In this document: positions 33,946-45,782 of the stretch, in pieces | How positions within the stretch are numbered: the stretch's first letter is position 1 | Layout of the letters: each line of letters begins with the position of its first letter | Assembly: GCA_001630475.1 (NCBI GenBank) | Contig: KV419408.1 | Coordinates: forward strand, 1-64,000 | Direction: 5' to 3' | DNA: 64,000 nt | From: Sistotremastrum niveocremeum HHB9708 | Lineage: Eukaryota > Basidiomycota > Agaricomycetes > Sistotremastrales > Sistotremastraceae | Notes under the pieces: generated by a model | Told to the model about the DNA's origin: nothing | Seen by the model: only the letters and a program-made list of their open reading frames with translations | Databases searched by the model: none | Position numbers and translations under genes: made by a program

Positions 33946-36900
33946 ATGCTCACCCCAGACTCACATATTCTCGACGTCCGCACCCTCACCCCCGCCGACA
34001 CCGACGTCCGTGCCCAGGTCCTCGCCGGCCTCGACGCCCCCGCCAGCCACCGCGCGCTTCCCACCGTGCTCCTCTACGACGAAACTGGCCTCCGCATATA
34101 CGACAAGATCACCACCGACGCCGACGAATACTATCTCTTTGCCTGCGAAGAGCAGATCCTCAAAAACAATGTCTCAGACATCGTGCGACTCATGCGGTCC
34201 AAGGCCACGGACGCTGCCTTGGACTCGTCCTCAAGCGCCCTCACTAACGCTATTCATCTCCCTGCCGACGGAGAAGTCGTCCTTGAACTCGGCGCAGGGT
34301 AAGTGCATCATCCAGCCCACGATCCCGGCCCCCTCTTGCCTATCTTGCCGTTCCCCACACGAGATAAGATCGCTCACTATCTCTGTCTTCTTTTCCAGCG
34401 CCCTGAGAAAGACCTCGCACATCCTGCGGGCCCTCGCCGACTCTGTTCCTATCCATGACGTATCAAAGCACTCCCCACCCATCACCTATTGTGCGTCGAA
34501 CATTTGAGCCAGTCCATTTTCTGACCTAACCATATATGACGTTCCATTTAGACGCCCTTGATCTCGAAGAGCGCGAGCTCGACCGCACCCTCAAACTCAC
34601 GTCCGAACACCTGGGAGCTGAATTGGATGGCAAGGTCGATACCAGAGGCATGTTGGGCACATACGATGCTGGTCTCAAGTTCGTCGAAGATGGAGGACTC
34701 GACCATTTGTTCATGATGGGGCCACCTGAGCTTGAGCCTTCCACCCATTCCATCAGTCCAGTCCCCCGAGGACGTCCTATGTCCAGGGCAACGACATCTT
34801 CTGCATCTTCGAGCTCCTCCCGTTCCATGCCTCGTACGCCGTCCCTGTCTCACCTGTCCGAACCATCCACGCCATCCACCGCGCCCATTGAATGTTCACC
34901 CGTTCCATTGCACCTCTTATTTTTGGGGTCGTCTTTGGGCAACTTTTCTCGGGTTGAAGCGGCTGCATTCCTGAAATCCTTGCCTCTCCGCCCTGGATCA
35001 CAAGACACCCTCCTCTTGGGTCTGGATCACGATAACGGCAAAGAAATGATCGAGCGCGCCTATGACGATCGTCAGGGCATCACACGAGACTTTATTCTCA
35101 ATGGTCTCAAAGGCGCTGGTCGGGCCTTGGGCAATGAAGACCTCTTCGGTTCCGAATGGGCGTATCATAGCTTTTACAATGAAGTCGAAAGTGAGCACCC
35201 AATAGTGTTTCAGTGTGGCGCTAAACTGACCAAGCTTCCTAATAGAGCGTCACGAAGCTTATTACCGTAGCACTTGTGATCAAACAATCCATGTTCCCCC
35301 GGTTGGCGATGATGACAAACCCATCTCGGTACCGTTTAGCAAGGACGAGCTTATTCACGTGGAATATTCATACAAGGTATGTGTTGTAAATGTGATTCTA
35401 TGAATGCGCAATTAACCGACTGCACAGTACTCTGTCGACGATGCGTTGCAGCTCTTCCAAGATGCAGACTTGCGTCCTGTTCAACGATGGACCGATTCCA
35501 GAAAATTGTATTCCCTCTGGCTCCTCGAACGCCCACCCTTCCAATTCCCGCTGCTTAAAGTCCCGTCTACTACCCCCGATACAAACCCCTTTGGAGCGCC
35601 AACGCTCTCGGACTGGGAAGAAATGTGGAAAGCATGGGATTTAATCACCCTGCAAATGATCACACCGCACTTGCTTCATCAAAAACCCATTCACTTGCGC
35701 CACAAGTGTTTGTTTTACCTCGGCCACATCCCAGCGTCAGTCCACACTTGCAATATCTTTGAAATGAAAAAAGTCTCACGAACCAATAGATTCCTTGACA
35801 TTCATTTATCAAAGCTTTTGAATGAACCGCACACTGAACCGGAGGAATACAAGGTTCGTCTTCCTTTTTTTCCCAAACCAAACCTTATATAACATGATGT
35901 TCCCACGAAGGATATCTTTGAACGCGGCATTGATCCTAATGTTGATGATCCAACACGTTGTCATGTACGTGCTTACTTTCCCAGATTGCACAGTCATTTG
36001 ACCCCGGGGCATATAGGATCACTCCGAAGTGCCACAGGATGACGCAGATTGGCCGACGCTTCTTGAAATTTTGTCTTTCCGAGATCGTGTCCGAGATCGA
36101 CTAGGTCGACTCTATTACGATCTCGCTCATGGAAAGATTGGGTTTACTAGACGCATTGGCCGTGTCCTCATGATGACTTTTGAACACGAACAACTACACG
36201 CCGAAGTGAGCCCTTTCTCGCGCAACTCGTTCCGTTCTAACGTAAAAGTATAGACGCTCCTGTATATGCTCCTGCAAGCCGCCGATGGCAGCGCGACAGG
36301 TACCCAGGCACCGGATGGCATTACCGTACCATCCTGGGATCTGATTGCCCGATCAGAGGCAGCAGAGCACAAGGCGTTCTCGACTTCCTCTTCGACCTCT
36401 GTCGTCCTTGGGCCCACGAATCTAATTATCGGACACAATGACACGGAAGCAGATGACGGAATCGTCGATGCACAAAGCCACGAGTTTGGATGGGATAACG
36501 AGAACCCTCAAAGACAAGTCCATGTCCCGGCGTTCCGAGTGGAACTTCGTCCTGTCAGCAACGGCGAGTTCTTCGAGTACTGGTCTTCCGAGCGCAAGCG
36601 CAATGTTCGCAAGATCATGCCTGCGAGTTGGATCGAACAATCTGGCCAGATTGCCGTTCGGACACTATTTGGCCCCGTTCCGATGAAGCATGCTTGGCAC
36701 TGGCCCGTTATTGCCTCCTATGATGATCTAGCTGCTTATGCGAAGTCGAAAGGAGGCCGCATTCCCACTGAGCCCGAGCTCCGGTTCTTCATGGATACTT
36801 ACCACACTAACGCTCCGGGTACCAACGTCGGTTTCCAGAACTGGCACCCTATCGCGTACGTCTTTCGTGGGTGTTGCTGTATCCCTGAACTTATGGCATT

Positions 36901-37291
36901 TCATTTTAGACCTACTACTGGTGGCGGTTCATCCGGCGGACAAGGTCACAACGGCGGTGTTTGGGAGTGGTCTTCGACGGTGTTTGATCGCTATGAAGGT
37001 TATGAAGTTAGCCAATTGTATCCTGGGTATGTGCACTGTGCTCCCGGTTTAACGGAATCCTTCTCATTGTCTTCGACAGTTACTCTGCGGATTTCTTCGA
37101 TGGGTGCCATCAGGTTGTCGTAAGTGGCGGAAACTTCACGTACTGCTGTCATGATCCTAATTTTAAATCCTTAGTTGGGTGCTTCTTACGCTACTCCTCC
37201 TCGAATTGCGCAACGTCGCACATTCCGTAATTGGTATCAACGAAACTACCCCTTCGCGTGGACTGGTGCCAGGATTGCATACGATCTATGA
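33946..37291 (+). CDS. EGT1: Ergothioneine biosynthesis protein 1 (EgtD-EgtB fusion)
   Basis: Converts histidine to hercynine with three S-adenosylmethionine methylations, then oxidatively joins hercynine to cysteine. The N-terminal histidine methyltransferase is recognised by LLYDETGLRIYDKITTDADE, the SAM loop VVLELGAG and LHLLFLGSSLGNFSR. The middle DinB-like iron-binding region has LFYLGHIPAFLD and the triad segment FEHEQLHAETLLYM. The C-terminal formylglycine-generating-enzyme-like sulfoxide synthase has SHEFGWDNENPQRQVHVPAF, GGRIPTEPELRFF, GGVWEWSSTVF and FRNWYQRNYPFAWTGARIAY. A Ser-rich insert of about 45 residues splits the methyltransferase. About nine introns. Ergothioneine is an antioxidant made by most filamentous fungi. 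Confidence 0.95.
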
Positions 37292-37511
37292 GCACATATG
37301 GTGGATGAGGATGACCAAAAATCGCATTTGACGCGAACATTCAAGGACATTATTATACTATTCAATGTATTTTACATGCATCTTCACATATGTATTTTCA
37401 CATACTTTTCGACGATTTCGTTACGGGGATGCATCAAACTTTGCCCGATCTCAAGTCGCGTCACGCTAAGCGCCCAACACGTAACGACCTGCCCTACAGA
37501 GCGCGCGTTGT

Positions 37512-37542
37512 GAGACGCGTCTGTCAACGTCGAGCGCGTCTC
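37512..37542 (+). promoter_or_regulatory. MCB box in an inverted repeat upstream of MCM10
   Basis: TGAGACGCG and CGCGTCTCA form a 9-bp inverted repeat immediately upstream of the MCM10 ATG (37557), with ACGCGT at 37515-37520. ACGCGT is the MBF site used for replication genes in fungi, which fits MCM10. Confidence 0.5.
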
Positions 37543-37556
37543 ACCGTCACTGGCTG

Positions 37557-39918
37557 ATGGAATCTCTATCTCACAAGATCACAGCCGATGCTGGTAGACA
37601 AGCAGAGATACGAAGGCAAATTGAACTTCTACAGGCCCAGTTGCAGGAGTTTCCGGAACCCAGTTCCTCGAGTTCTGTATCGCAACCAATACCAACCAAG
37701 CAAATTCTAGCACCAAAAACACCGTCACCTAGTGAGCATTGGTGTCTATTCGTGTACTCAGTATGTGTCTAAAGAGATTCAGAGAAGAAGCCACCACCTC
37801 CAGCAGCACCGATCGCCTCAACATCCACCAGTGCTACTCAACGCGCCATATCGCGTAACGCCCCTCAATCAAATTCTACAGTCACACCGCAGCCAAGCGC
37901 AACCTCATCAGGCTTCCTTTCTTCACTTTCGAATCTCAAACGAAATGCGGATCACGAAGATACCGAACCTATTCAAAGGTCTACAGGGTTCTCTGAAGCT
38001 CCCGCCAGCGCTCGAAATCTCGACGAACAGAGAGACGACAATCTCGCCATAATTGAGAAACTGGAGATTGGGCCTCTGGAGCATAAGCCGCCCCCGGACG
38101 ATCCATCGTTTGCACGTTACGAACCTAATTCGGGCATATACCTTTCGTACGTCTCTCATTGCACGTTCGCCGCCATTCGCGGGCATTAATTTAGATAAGG
38201 CAGTTCACGCAGTCTACCACATGATACGCTGCAAGATCACCTTCGAGGCCGATATTACCTCTCCCCATCCATGCTCTACTCCGTGATCCGATTGACGTCC
38301 AACAATCAGGCATATGACGTCCCAGTGGAAGGCGATTGGGTCACCATCGCAGTCATCGCTGAAAGAGGGCCTGTTAAAGTGACGACGATGCCATCGTCTA
38401 CTGTGGAGTCGGAATCTCGATTCAAGGGCGACTCCGGTGACAGGAAGAGTTCCGGAAAAAAGTATCTGTCCCTGAAATTGGTCGATTTTGGGTCTCGATC
38501 GTCATCGTCCTCAAACGTCAAGAAAGAGATCCGCGGAGACGCATTGTTGAATTTGCTGCTGTTTGAGTCGGATACTTATTCACGCGAAGTGAAGGATGGC
38601 CAGGAACGCTTTGCGACGAAGATCTACAAGGGGGGCAGCGGCGGAGCTTTTGAGATGTGCGCATCATTGAGAGAGGGAACCGTGTTGGCGATCCTCAACC
38701 CCCGAGTGCTCAAACCATTCCAAGTAAGCTCGACTCACTTCGCAAAACTCGTTTTAACCATATCCGTCTGTTTAGCGCGGTGGTGTGGGTGGCGATCGCA
38801 AACCTCATCCCCGGGACAATGTTCTGGCGATCACTCCATCTTCTGCCTCATCCTTGTTGGTCGTTGGGCAATCCCGGGACCTTGGTCTCTGCAGAGCAAT
38901 GCGAAAAGATGGCAAGGCGTGCGGATCGTGGTTTGACAAGACCGTAAACGGAGAAAGCGGCGTCTGCGAGTGGCATGTTGTTCAGGCTGTCAAGTCTAAG
39001 CGTGCCTCTCGTGCAGAATTTTCAGTAGGGTGAGCCTCCTTGACAAGTATCTATGGCCAAGTTCGCTCAAATCGTACTAGCACGACTGGCATGTCCACGA
39101 CACCTGGCTCCAGATATGCCAAAAAACCAAAATTCGACCCGGAATCTAAGACAGGTCTGCTCCCGTCTTCGAAACAGCGAGGAAGTGGCGATGCTACTTA
39201 TGTCTTTGCCGGAGCTGCCATATCAACGGCAGGTAATCTCGACGAATTTGTCGGTGAGAAGATTGGCCGCGGTAGACAGGAGCGCCTGAAGAGAAAACGA
39301 GAACAGGAAGAAGGCGAGAGAGCCTTTACTTCAGCCATCGAGAACAAATCAGCCACTCGGGACACAAATATGCTGCTAGCCGCTCGCGATGCTTTAGTCA
39401 AGGATAAACAGAAGGAGAAAGAGAAGGATAAGGATAAGGGGAAGGGGAAGGCTAAGTCCCAGCCACGGGACAGTTCCTCCTCCCTTCTAGATCCCTTACG
39501 GAAGGAAAACAAAGCTTCACAACACGCTTACTCAGTCGACCTAATCAAGGCCATAGGATTCAATCCGACGCGTGCCGGGGCCGACAAATTGAAATCAAAT
39601 GAGAACATCCAGGAAAAGGTTTGCTCACCAACTGTTTTTCTGCGCCTGTCTCACGCGTTGTAGTTGGCGGCTCTTCAATCGAAATCATCTACGGAAGCGC
39701 CAGAATTAGGCCCTCGACCTGGCAAGAAACATCGCACCTCAGTAGTCAATCCCACGGCCCACAAAGCAGTACCAGACCGGGTGAAACCCAACAAGTCTGA
39801 TCCCGAAGAGGATAGTGATGATACTGGCCTATCATTTGGGGTTGCCAAATGGCTTATGGGCGCAAAAGCAGCGGTTCCTGGATCGGATTCTGACTTGGAA
39901 ATTGAGCCATCGTCATAA
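37557..39918 (+). CDS. MCM10: DNA replication initiation factor MCM10
   Basis: Helps activate the CMG helicase and load polymerase alpha. A coiled-coil start (RQAEIRRQIELLQAQLQEF) is followed by a disordered linker. The OB-fold core includes SMLYSVIRLTSNNQAYDVPV, KKYLSLKLVDFGSRS, NLLLFESDTYSREVK and REGTVLAILNPRVLKPFQ. The Mcm10 zinc finger follows as LCRAMRKDGKACGSWFDKTV then GVCEWHV (three Cys and one His). A basic Lys/Glu-rich region leads to DLIKAIGFNPTRAGADKL. The last exon, after an intron at about 39618-39663, is acidic and ends DSDLEIEPSS. Nuclear. The start is the first ATG and gives the expected coiled coil. Confidence 0.9.
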
Positions 39919-40134
39919 ACTCGCACAACCTTTATCTTCAACATCATTGCATCTCTCGCACCGCATCATTTGTACTATCATTATCCATTCTTGCATATGT
40001 AGAAAATATTTGGACCAATATCGGAGGCAAACGTTGGCTACTAGAAACTTCGGAAGCTTATGTCCGGACGAGTGCGCGTCATTAGCGACGGCGCAGTTCG
40101 GCAGTGAATTCCAAGCTCTCGTGATTGAACCACC

Positions 40135-41153
40135 ATGTCATTCTTGGACAAGTTTCGACAAGGCGCAGAGAAAGCCGCGATACAGGCCACTGCATTTGCT
40201 CGTGATGGATCCAGTAAACTCGCCTCGGAATCTCGAGGATTTGTCCAGGGTTTCTCCCTACCGGGCGAGTCAGAGAAAGCCGCGAAGATCCTAGAAAGCT
40301 TCCTTGGTATGGTCTATGATTGACTTTACAATGCCCCATTTACAAGGAAAACAGCTGATCCTAATCGGCCGCAATCGGCTCTGAATGCCATCCCCAAAGC
40401 GGTTCTCCAACGCGCAAGAGGTATCTATCACGATGCCACCTCTTTTACATCACACCTGACAATGCAGCACAGGACTCGCCGTCTTCCAAGTTCTCAAAGC
40501 AGGCTTCGTATTCTCCGGCAAGGCAGGCTCAGGAATCGTCATCGCTCGTCTTCCCGATGGATCATGGTCCGCCCCATCATGCATCGCAACAGGAGGTCTT
40601 GGCTGGGGCCTCCAAATTGGTGCTGATATCACGGATTTCGTGGTGGTTCTTAATTCTGAAGACGCAGTCAAGGCGTTTAGTCTGGGTGGTAATGTGACTG
40701 TTGGAGGGAACGTGGCTGCGACGGCTGGACCGATTGGGACTGGTGGCAGTGTTCAGGCATCATTGGCTCATCCTGCGCCTATGTTTTCGTATTCAAAGTC
40801 AAAGGGTACGTTTACGGTCGTTCATATCTCTGATATTGCTGTTTATGGAGCTTTTGACAGGCTTGTTTGCTGGCGTCTCGCTTGAAGGAACGGTTTTAAT
40901 CGAACGTAAAGACACGAACCGCGACTTTTATGGCTCTCCCATCCCCGCACGTGATATTCTTGGTGGTCGAGTGCCTCCACCAGAGATCGCGTCGAAGTTG
41001 TACGAGATAATCGAGGCGGCAGAGGGTCTGGACGAGTCCGGTTTACCTCAGGAGGCGTACATCCCTACAGCGACGGGTGAACATATAGCGGTGGGAAGTG
41101 GGGAGGGATACCAGGTTCATGATTCAACTGTGTTTGATGCTGAGGGACACTAA
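40135..41153 (+). CDS. SYLF (Ysc84/SH3YL1-type) domain protein
   Basis: Lipid-binding protein of the Ysc84/SH3YL1 family, which acts at cortical actin and endocytic sites. It starts MSFLDKFRQGAEKAAIQATA; an intron near 40312-40356 joins ESFL to ADPNRPQSALNAIPKAVLQR. The SYLF core follows: GLAVFQVLKAGFVFSGKAGS, GIVIARLPDGSWSAPSCIAT, GLGWGLQIGADITDFVVVLN and FSLGGNVTVGGNVAATAGPI. The next exon has GLFAGVSLEGTVLIERKDTN. Only about 280 residues: no SH3 domain follows, unlike yeast Ysc84 and Lsb3. The C-terminal 40 residues are acidic and of unknown role. Confidence 0.9.
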
Positions 41154-41286
41154 TTTCGATGGTGTGGTTGTATGCATTTTTCTTTACCATTCTGGTTTCG
41201 TTGTATAACATGTGATTGAGTGTTCGTAGTGGTAGGATTGCTATCGATTACATGAAGTTCTATGCTACAGAGTGGAGACTTCGGGA

Positions 41287-41869
41287 TCAATTATCGGGCT
41301 GCGAAGATTTGAGGACGGTTGTCTCGCCACGGAGAATTTGGTGGCCAAGCTCCTTTTGTTCGGGCTGAAGGGATGGTCAGTGCTCGCCGATTCGGGATGG
41401 CGAACAGCTTACCTTGTTCAGTAACTGCAGATGACATCATGGTTAGTGACGCAACAAACACAACGTTCAGACTTACTGTCCCACGTGTAATCTGAGGGCA
41501 TCGTGAGTGGGATGGACTGTATCGAGACAACAGAACACACCTTTGCATTAGCTGACCGAGGGTGGTGATCAGTCTCGAGTTGTTCGCAAGAATATATTGT
41601 AGGACGCACCGACAACCTTTTCCTTCCATGATTGCTGGCCTACTGGCTCTTGCTGCTCTTCGTCAGCGCCTGGTTCAGGCATGGTGGCAGCTGCAGAGTG
41701 TCAGACGGGTATGAAAATAAATTTGGAAGAAAAATACCTTGCTGAGGAGCATCGTGGACGACGGTTGCATTTCCAAAGTCAGAAGGTTTTGCGGTGTTCT
41801 AGGAGAGATATGAGACGCATATAGGCTGGTTTATGGACGACCTGCCTGGACAGAGGAGGGCTCAGACAT
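41287..41869 (-). CDS. Small protein from a microexon-rich gene, family not recognised
   Basis: About 100 residues from seven or so exons. It starts MSEPSS, then TAKPSDFGNATVVHDAPQQ, then TMPEPGADEEQQEPVGQQSW followed by KEKVV. Three microexons come next: 41541-41551 (11 nt, ANAK), 41477-41491 (15 nt, ITRGT) and 41413-41424 (12 nt, LLNK). The last exon reads PEQKELGHQILRGETTVLKS, ending PDN. All junctions are GT-AG and in frame, and the joined segment ITRGTLLNKPEQKELGHQIL reads like a conserved helical motif that I believe recurs in small fungal proteins, but I cannot name it. Exon 1 could end after MSEPSS or slightly later. No signal peptide or membrane segment. Function unknown. Confidence 0.65.
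41413..41551 (-). other. Run of three consecutive microexons (11, 15 and 12 nt)
   Basis: Gene-strand order: exon 41541-41551, intron 41492-41540 (49 nt, GTGTGT), exon 41477-41491, intron 41425-41476 (52 nt, GTAAGT), exon 41413-41424, intron 41365-41412 (48 nt, GTAAGC). Each intron ends in CAG. Together 38 coding nt are spread over 139 bp and join a preceding 58-nt intron (41552-41609). Confidence 0.7.
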
Positions 41870-42015
41870 GGTGGTGTGTTGAGAGAGGTGGTGATGATGT
41901 CATGGTGGTTGTCGGGTTTATATCCGGAAAGCCCGCCGCCGGTGTCTGCACGTGTTGGCCGAGAAAGGGACGACGATGGCTGCGACCCTGCGCTGAGAGG
42001 ACGATTCTATTCGCG

Positions 42016-43150
42016 ATGAGCACGAATGTAAGTAGCCCCGGGTCGCGTTCCCCATCGGTCGTGTCGTCGCATTCGGACGCCAAATCGTCGCGCATGGCCT
42101 CTGCTCGCCCCCCTACCCCCACGCTCCCCACAGCGCCTCCACCGCCGCCGTCGTCAGAGGCCCCTTACGAAGACTCCCAGAACCCTTACGAGGACGAGCT
42201 CGCGGTCTGCCAGTGGGAGGGCTGCTCCGAATCGTTCTCCCGTCTCGATGCGCTCGTCGATCATCTCCGAAATGGTATTGCCTGCACCCTTACTTACCTT
42301 CACGCTGCATCAGCCCTGACTGTCGCTTCCCCCTTATATAGCACATATAGGCGCAAACAAATCAAATTATCAGTGTCTCTGGGCCACCTGTGCCCGCCGC
42401 GGTGTCAACCAGACCAGCCGTTTCGCCCTCATATCCCATCTGCGCTCCCATACCGGCGAAAAGCCTTTCATCTGTCCTGTCCCAGGTCCGAGCCCTCCAC
42501 TCTGCGTTCCTGTCAATTTTTTTTTCTGATCCGTTGATCCAGAGTGCGACAAGTCTTTTACTCGTTCCGACGCCCTTGCAAAACACATGAGACAGCAGCA
42601 CAATATATCCCCGCCTCTCCCCGGCAGAGGGTCGAATAGAAAGCGAAAACGGGAGGAGAACGATGTGGGCGATGGCTTTGCAGCGTCGAAAGAGAGCGAA
42701 CTTGCCGAGGGTGCAGACGCCACTTCACAATACGCGGACCCGACGCACCCGAATTCGGGATCAAATCTTCCCGGCTCTTCACAGGAAGACGACGACGAGC
42801 TTCCTCCACGTCTGCTCGCTCTCAAAGACCCTCGGACGGGGTTAATACTCGGGAGATCGGAGAGCATGTGCAAGTATATCATCATGAAGGCTAAATACGA
42901 GTATGCAGTAGCCGAACATCAGCTACTGCTGGGCGAGTACGAGATCCTGAAACGAGAAGAGAACGAGCTCCGAAAGTACAAGGAACAGCAGCTGGATGAG
43001 GTTCTCAGGGCAACGTTCGGGTGAGTCCAATACATGGAACGGACCTTGAAGGGAAATCCTGATCTGTTTGACAGACCGCAAGCTGAACTATTAACTGGCC
43101 CTGTGCAAGTTGGACAGCGGTTTATGAACCCGCCAGTCATGCAGCATTAA
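42016..43150 (+). CDS. C2H2 zinc-finger DNA-binding protein
   Basis: Nuclear protein with tandem C2H2 fingers of the GLI/Zic arrangement: AVCQWEGCSESFSRLDALVD then HLRN and AHIGAN, a second finger with QCLWATCARRG and HLRSHTGEKPFICPVP, and a third with ECDKSFTRSDALAKHMRQQH. A basic stretch GRGSNRKRKREEND follows, then an acidic linker. The C-terminal helical domain is KYIIMKAKYEYAVAEHQLLL, ending VGQRFMNPPVMQH across an intron at about 43021-43072. The layout recalls the INO80-associated C2H2 factor Iec1, but that assignment is a guess. A perfect GTAAGT sits just after the start (MSTN|V); reading through it gives the better frame. Divergent from the microexon gene, 147 bp apart. Confidence 0.75.
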
Positions 43151-44029
43151 ACCCTGGGACGCACTATTCCACGCGAGGCTGGATAGATAAGATTTCTGGC
43201 TTTTGCTCTCGTGGAGGCGTGCTTCTAGCTTTCCCATTCTCACGATCATCATCGTCTCATCCTCATGGCGCCATGAGAATAAAGCGAGGTCTGACCGCGA
43301 AACTTGACGACCCTTTCTTGGACTCATTTGTTTTACTCTTACTACTGGACAATCTCTGCAAGCGTTGTGGAGCTTGTTGTACATCTAGGCGCCATCTCTA
43401 ATATTATTGAGGGGTAACCACTGTATTACCATCCACGTCTTATGTCAAGCGGCCAGGCACAGCTCTGAGTCAGCTGCTAAACGTCGCTATAGCACGACTG
43501 GCTGACGGACGTCGGCCGAAATGGCAAAATTATTTTCACTGACCACAAGACACAAAAAGGGTGATTTTCTGATTATTTATCGATTTTCTCCAGAGCGAAA
43601 GAGGATAAACGGCGAGCGTTGGACTGATTTCCGGATTGGTGATGTTGGAGAAGATGGCCCGGGAAAGTCTGACTGCGCGAGTGTGAGTGCGATGCCGCCG
43701 TGTGAGGAGAAGATAATGCCCTGATATTATGTTCTGGCCATACCGCGCGCCGTCCGAGAGCGTTGGGGACGGGGACGACGACGACGGGGGCGGGAGTGCC
43801 TGGGCAAATATTGATAATAATGCAGGCGCTGCACGGCGTCGAGTCTGATGACCGTCTCACGTCGGGCTCGCTCCCATGCATCACCCCATGGCCCATGCTC
43901 GGCATCCCGGCTGCACCACACTCTTCTGCTGCGCCATGCACTCCATATCTTATTTCTGTCTTCCCCGCCCTCATCTCCAAGTCGTCCGTCCCAGGCCCTC
44001 GCCCATCACTGCCCACACCAGCAAACCCA
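43151..44029. other. Intergenic region, no gene seen
   Basis: 880 bp between the zinc-finger gene stop and the arrestin-fold gene start, same strand. ORFs present lack family signatures or plausible splice structure. A GC-rich Asp/Gly-coding-like tract at 43765-43800 is low complexity only. It probably holds the 3' UTR of one gene and the promoter of the next. Confidence 0.4.
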
Positions 44030-45521
44030 ATGTCTGTCGTCTCGCTCCCGACCTACTCCCAGCCCCCGCCGACGTCCGCAGACTCGCCCGCCTACACTCG
44101 CATTCCCCGTGACAATGAGCAGCGAGTCCTGCTCAGGAATCGTATGGCACAGGATCCCATCCCCGAGGGCACCTTTACCAAATCGTCACGCACTGGAAGC
44201 CTCATTCTGCATCTGGAGAATCAGGATGAAGGCGTCCCAGTCCCTGTCTACAACAAAGGCGGCATCGTCGCAGGCTCCATCGACCTCCAGAAAGCAGACA
44301 ACGTAGCAGCGGTCGACTTGAAGGTATATTGCCTCCTGCTCTTATCTATATACCCCTTATGTATATCTGCACAATCAGATCCAAGGCTATCTATCCCTGA
44401 AGGAGATTGGTGGCGCCGGAACCGCGACAGCCAAGGTTCTGTCGACCACCCTCAACTTGTTCTCCAGGTCAACCACCCCTTGCCCGTCGACGCTGCACTT
44501 CTCCCAGCCTCTGCCCGCGTCTTACGTCTACGAAGGAGAGACCTATGCGCTACCCCCTTCCTACGAAGTTCATCTAAGCGGTCTCCCCGGCTTTAGAGCG
44601 GATGTCTCATATCAGGTCACTGTCGTCGCTACCAAAAATAAAGGCAATCTGTTCGGAAACCAAACTACGTATGTCTTCGAGCCACACTCCAATGCTTCGT
44701 AACTGAATGCCTGTCATAGTGTCTCGACGCCCATCATCTACTTTCCTCGTGCTAGACCCCCCAACCCTGTTCCCGTTCCTCCCTCTCCTTCCATCTTCTT
44801 GAGCGACATCAATCGTCCCAATGAGGATTGGGAAGTCATCGAGTCGACCATGCGCTCTAGGAAACAGAATGTTACTCCCATTCAAGCCAAAGTTTGTTCC
44901 AGAACACCTTGTTTCTTCATTGTCAGTTGACAGCATATAGCTCTTCATCCCGTCTGGTCGAGTCTTCTCCATTAAGAACACCTTGAATTTCCGCCTTCAC
45001 TTGTCTTCCTCCGCGCTTTCTCTGGCGACGTTCTTGCCTTGCTCTCCTACCGAAGTCGGAGCTTCGCGTACTCACAGTTCCAACAAGGGTGTTACTCGGG
45101 TCTATGTCATTCGTCAGACCTCCGTGGATGTTAGGAATGCCAGTTTTGTGGGAGAGAAGACTGAAATCTTCAAGCTTGTCTCTATCGGTGAAGCTAGCTT
45201 CAGACGCATTGGTGATGGGCCCGATTGGGCTGCCTGGGAAGGAAGCGTTGAAATTGATCCCAATGTCAAAGTTGGTTCGTTCAAAGCTGGCGGATTATGG
45301 GTCAAGGTGACATTCATTGCTCCACGGTCTTCACGATTTCTCTGACATGTTTTTTTTAGGATTGCATCATTCTGTCCATCATTCCCCCAAGCCCGCACAA
45401 TTCTCCTCTTCTGGAATTACGCCAGACCGTTCCTATCAGACTGGTCACTGAGCCCTTCGCTGAAGGATATGAATTTGACCCCGCGGAGTGGTCGGATTCC
45501 GATCGAGATGCTAAGAACTAG
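44030..45521 (+). CDS. Arrestin-fold (alpha-arrestin-like) protein
   Basis: Adaptor-type protein with an arrestin N-terminal sandwich. It starts MSVVSLPTYSQPPPTSADSP; the PPxY-like proline-rich start is disordered. Strand-rich blocks follow: GSLILHLENQDEGVPVPVYN, GGIVAGSIDLQKADNVAAVD, then IQGYLSLKEIGGAGTATAKV after an intron near 44324-44379. Next come LPPSYEVHLSGLPGFRADVS and YQVTVVATKNKGNLFGNQT. The C-terminal half (LFIPSGRVFSIKNTLNFRLH, TRVYVIRQTSVDVRNASFVG, DCIILSIIPPSPHNSPLLEL) resembles the second arrestin sandwich. I infer a role in trafficking or ubiquitin-ligase recruitment, as for fungal alpha-arrestins. Target unknown. Confidence 0.75.
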
Positions 45522-45782
45522 ACGGTCGCCACTTTACACCATATATTGACACTACTTACAGCTGTTCGCGTGTTGTATCATAAAAATCTGTAGCCTACTT
45601 TGTAAATTTCTTTTTCAATATGGGATGATACGCATTTTTTCGGTTCTCGTCACGTCGAGATATCTACCGACCTGGTAGTGAATCAGCCAAGAAGATCATT
45701 GGAGGCATAAAGCTCACAGACCGGGCATCCGAACCCGACCAGTCAGTTACTCACGACGGACCGCGTGTGTTCTGTGTCTCCA

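Noticed and set aside
42028-42033. GTAAGT donor directly after MSTN in the zinc-finger gene
   Set aside because: No suitable acceptor nearby improves the protein; reading through keeps a normal N-terminus.
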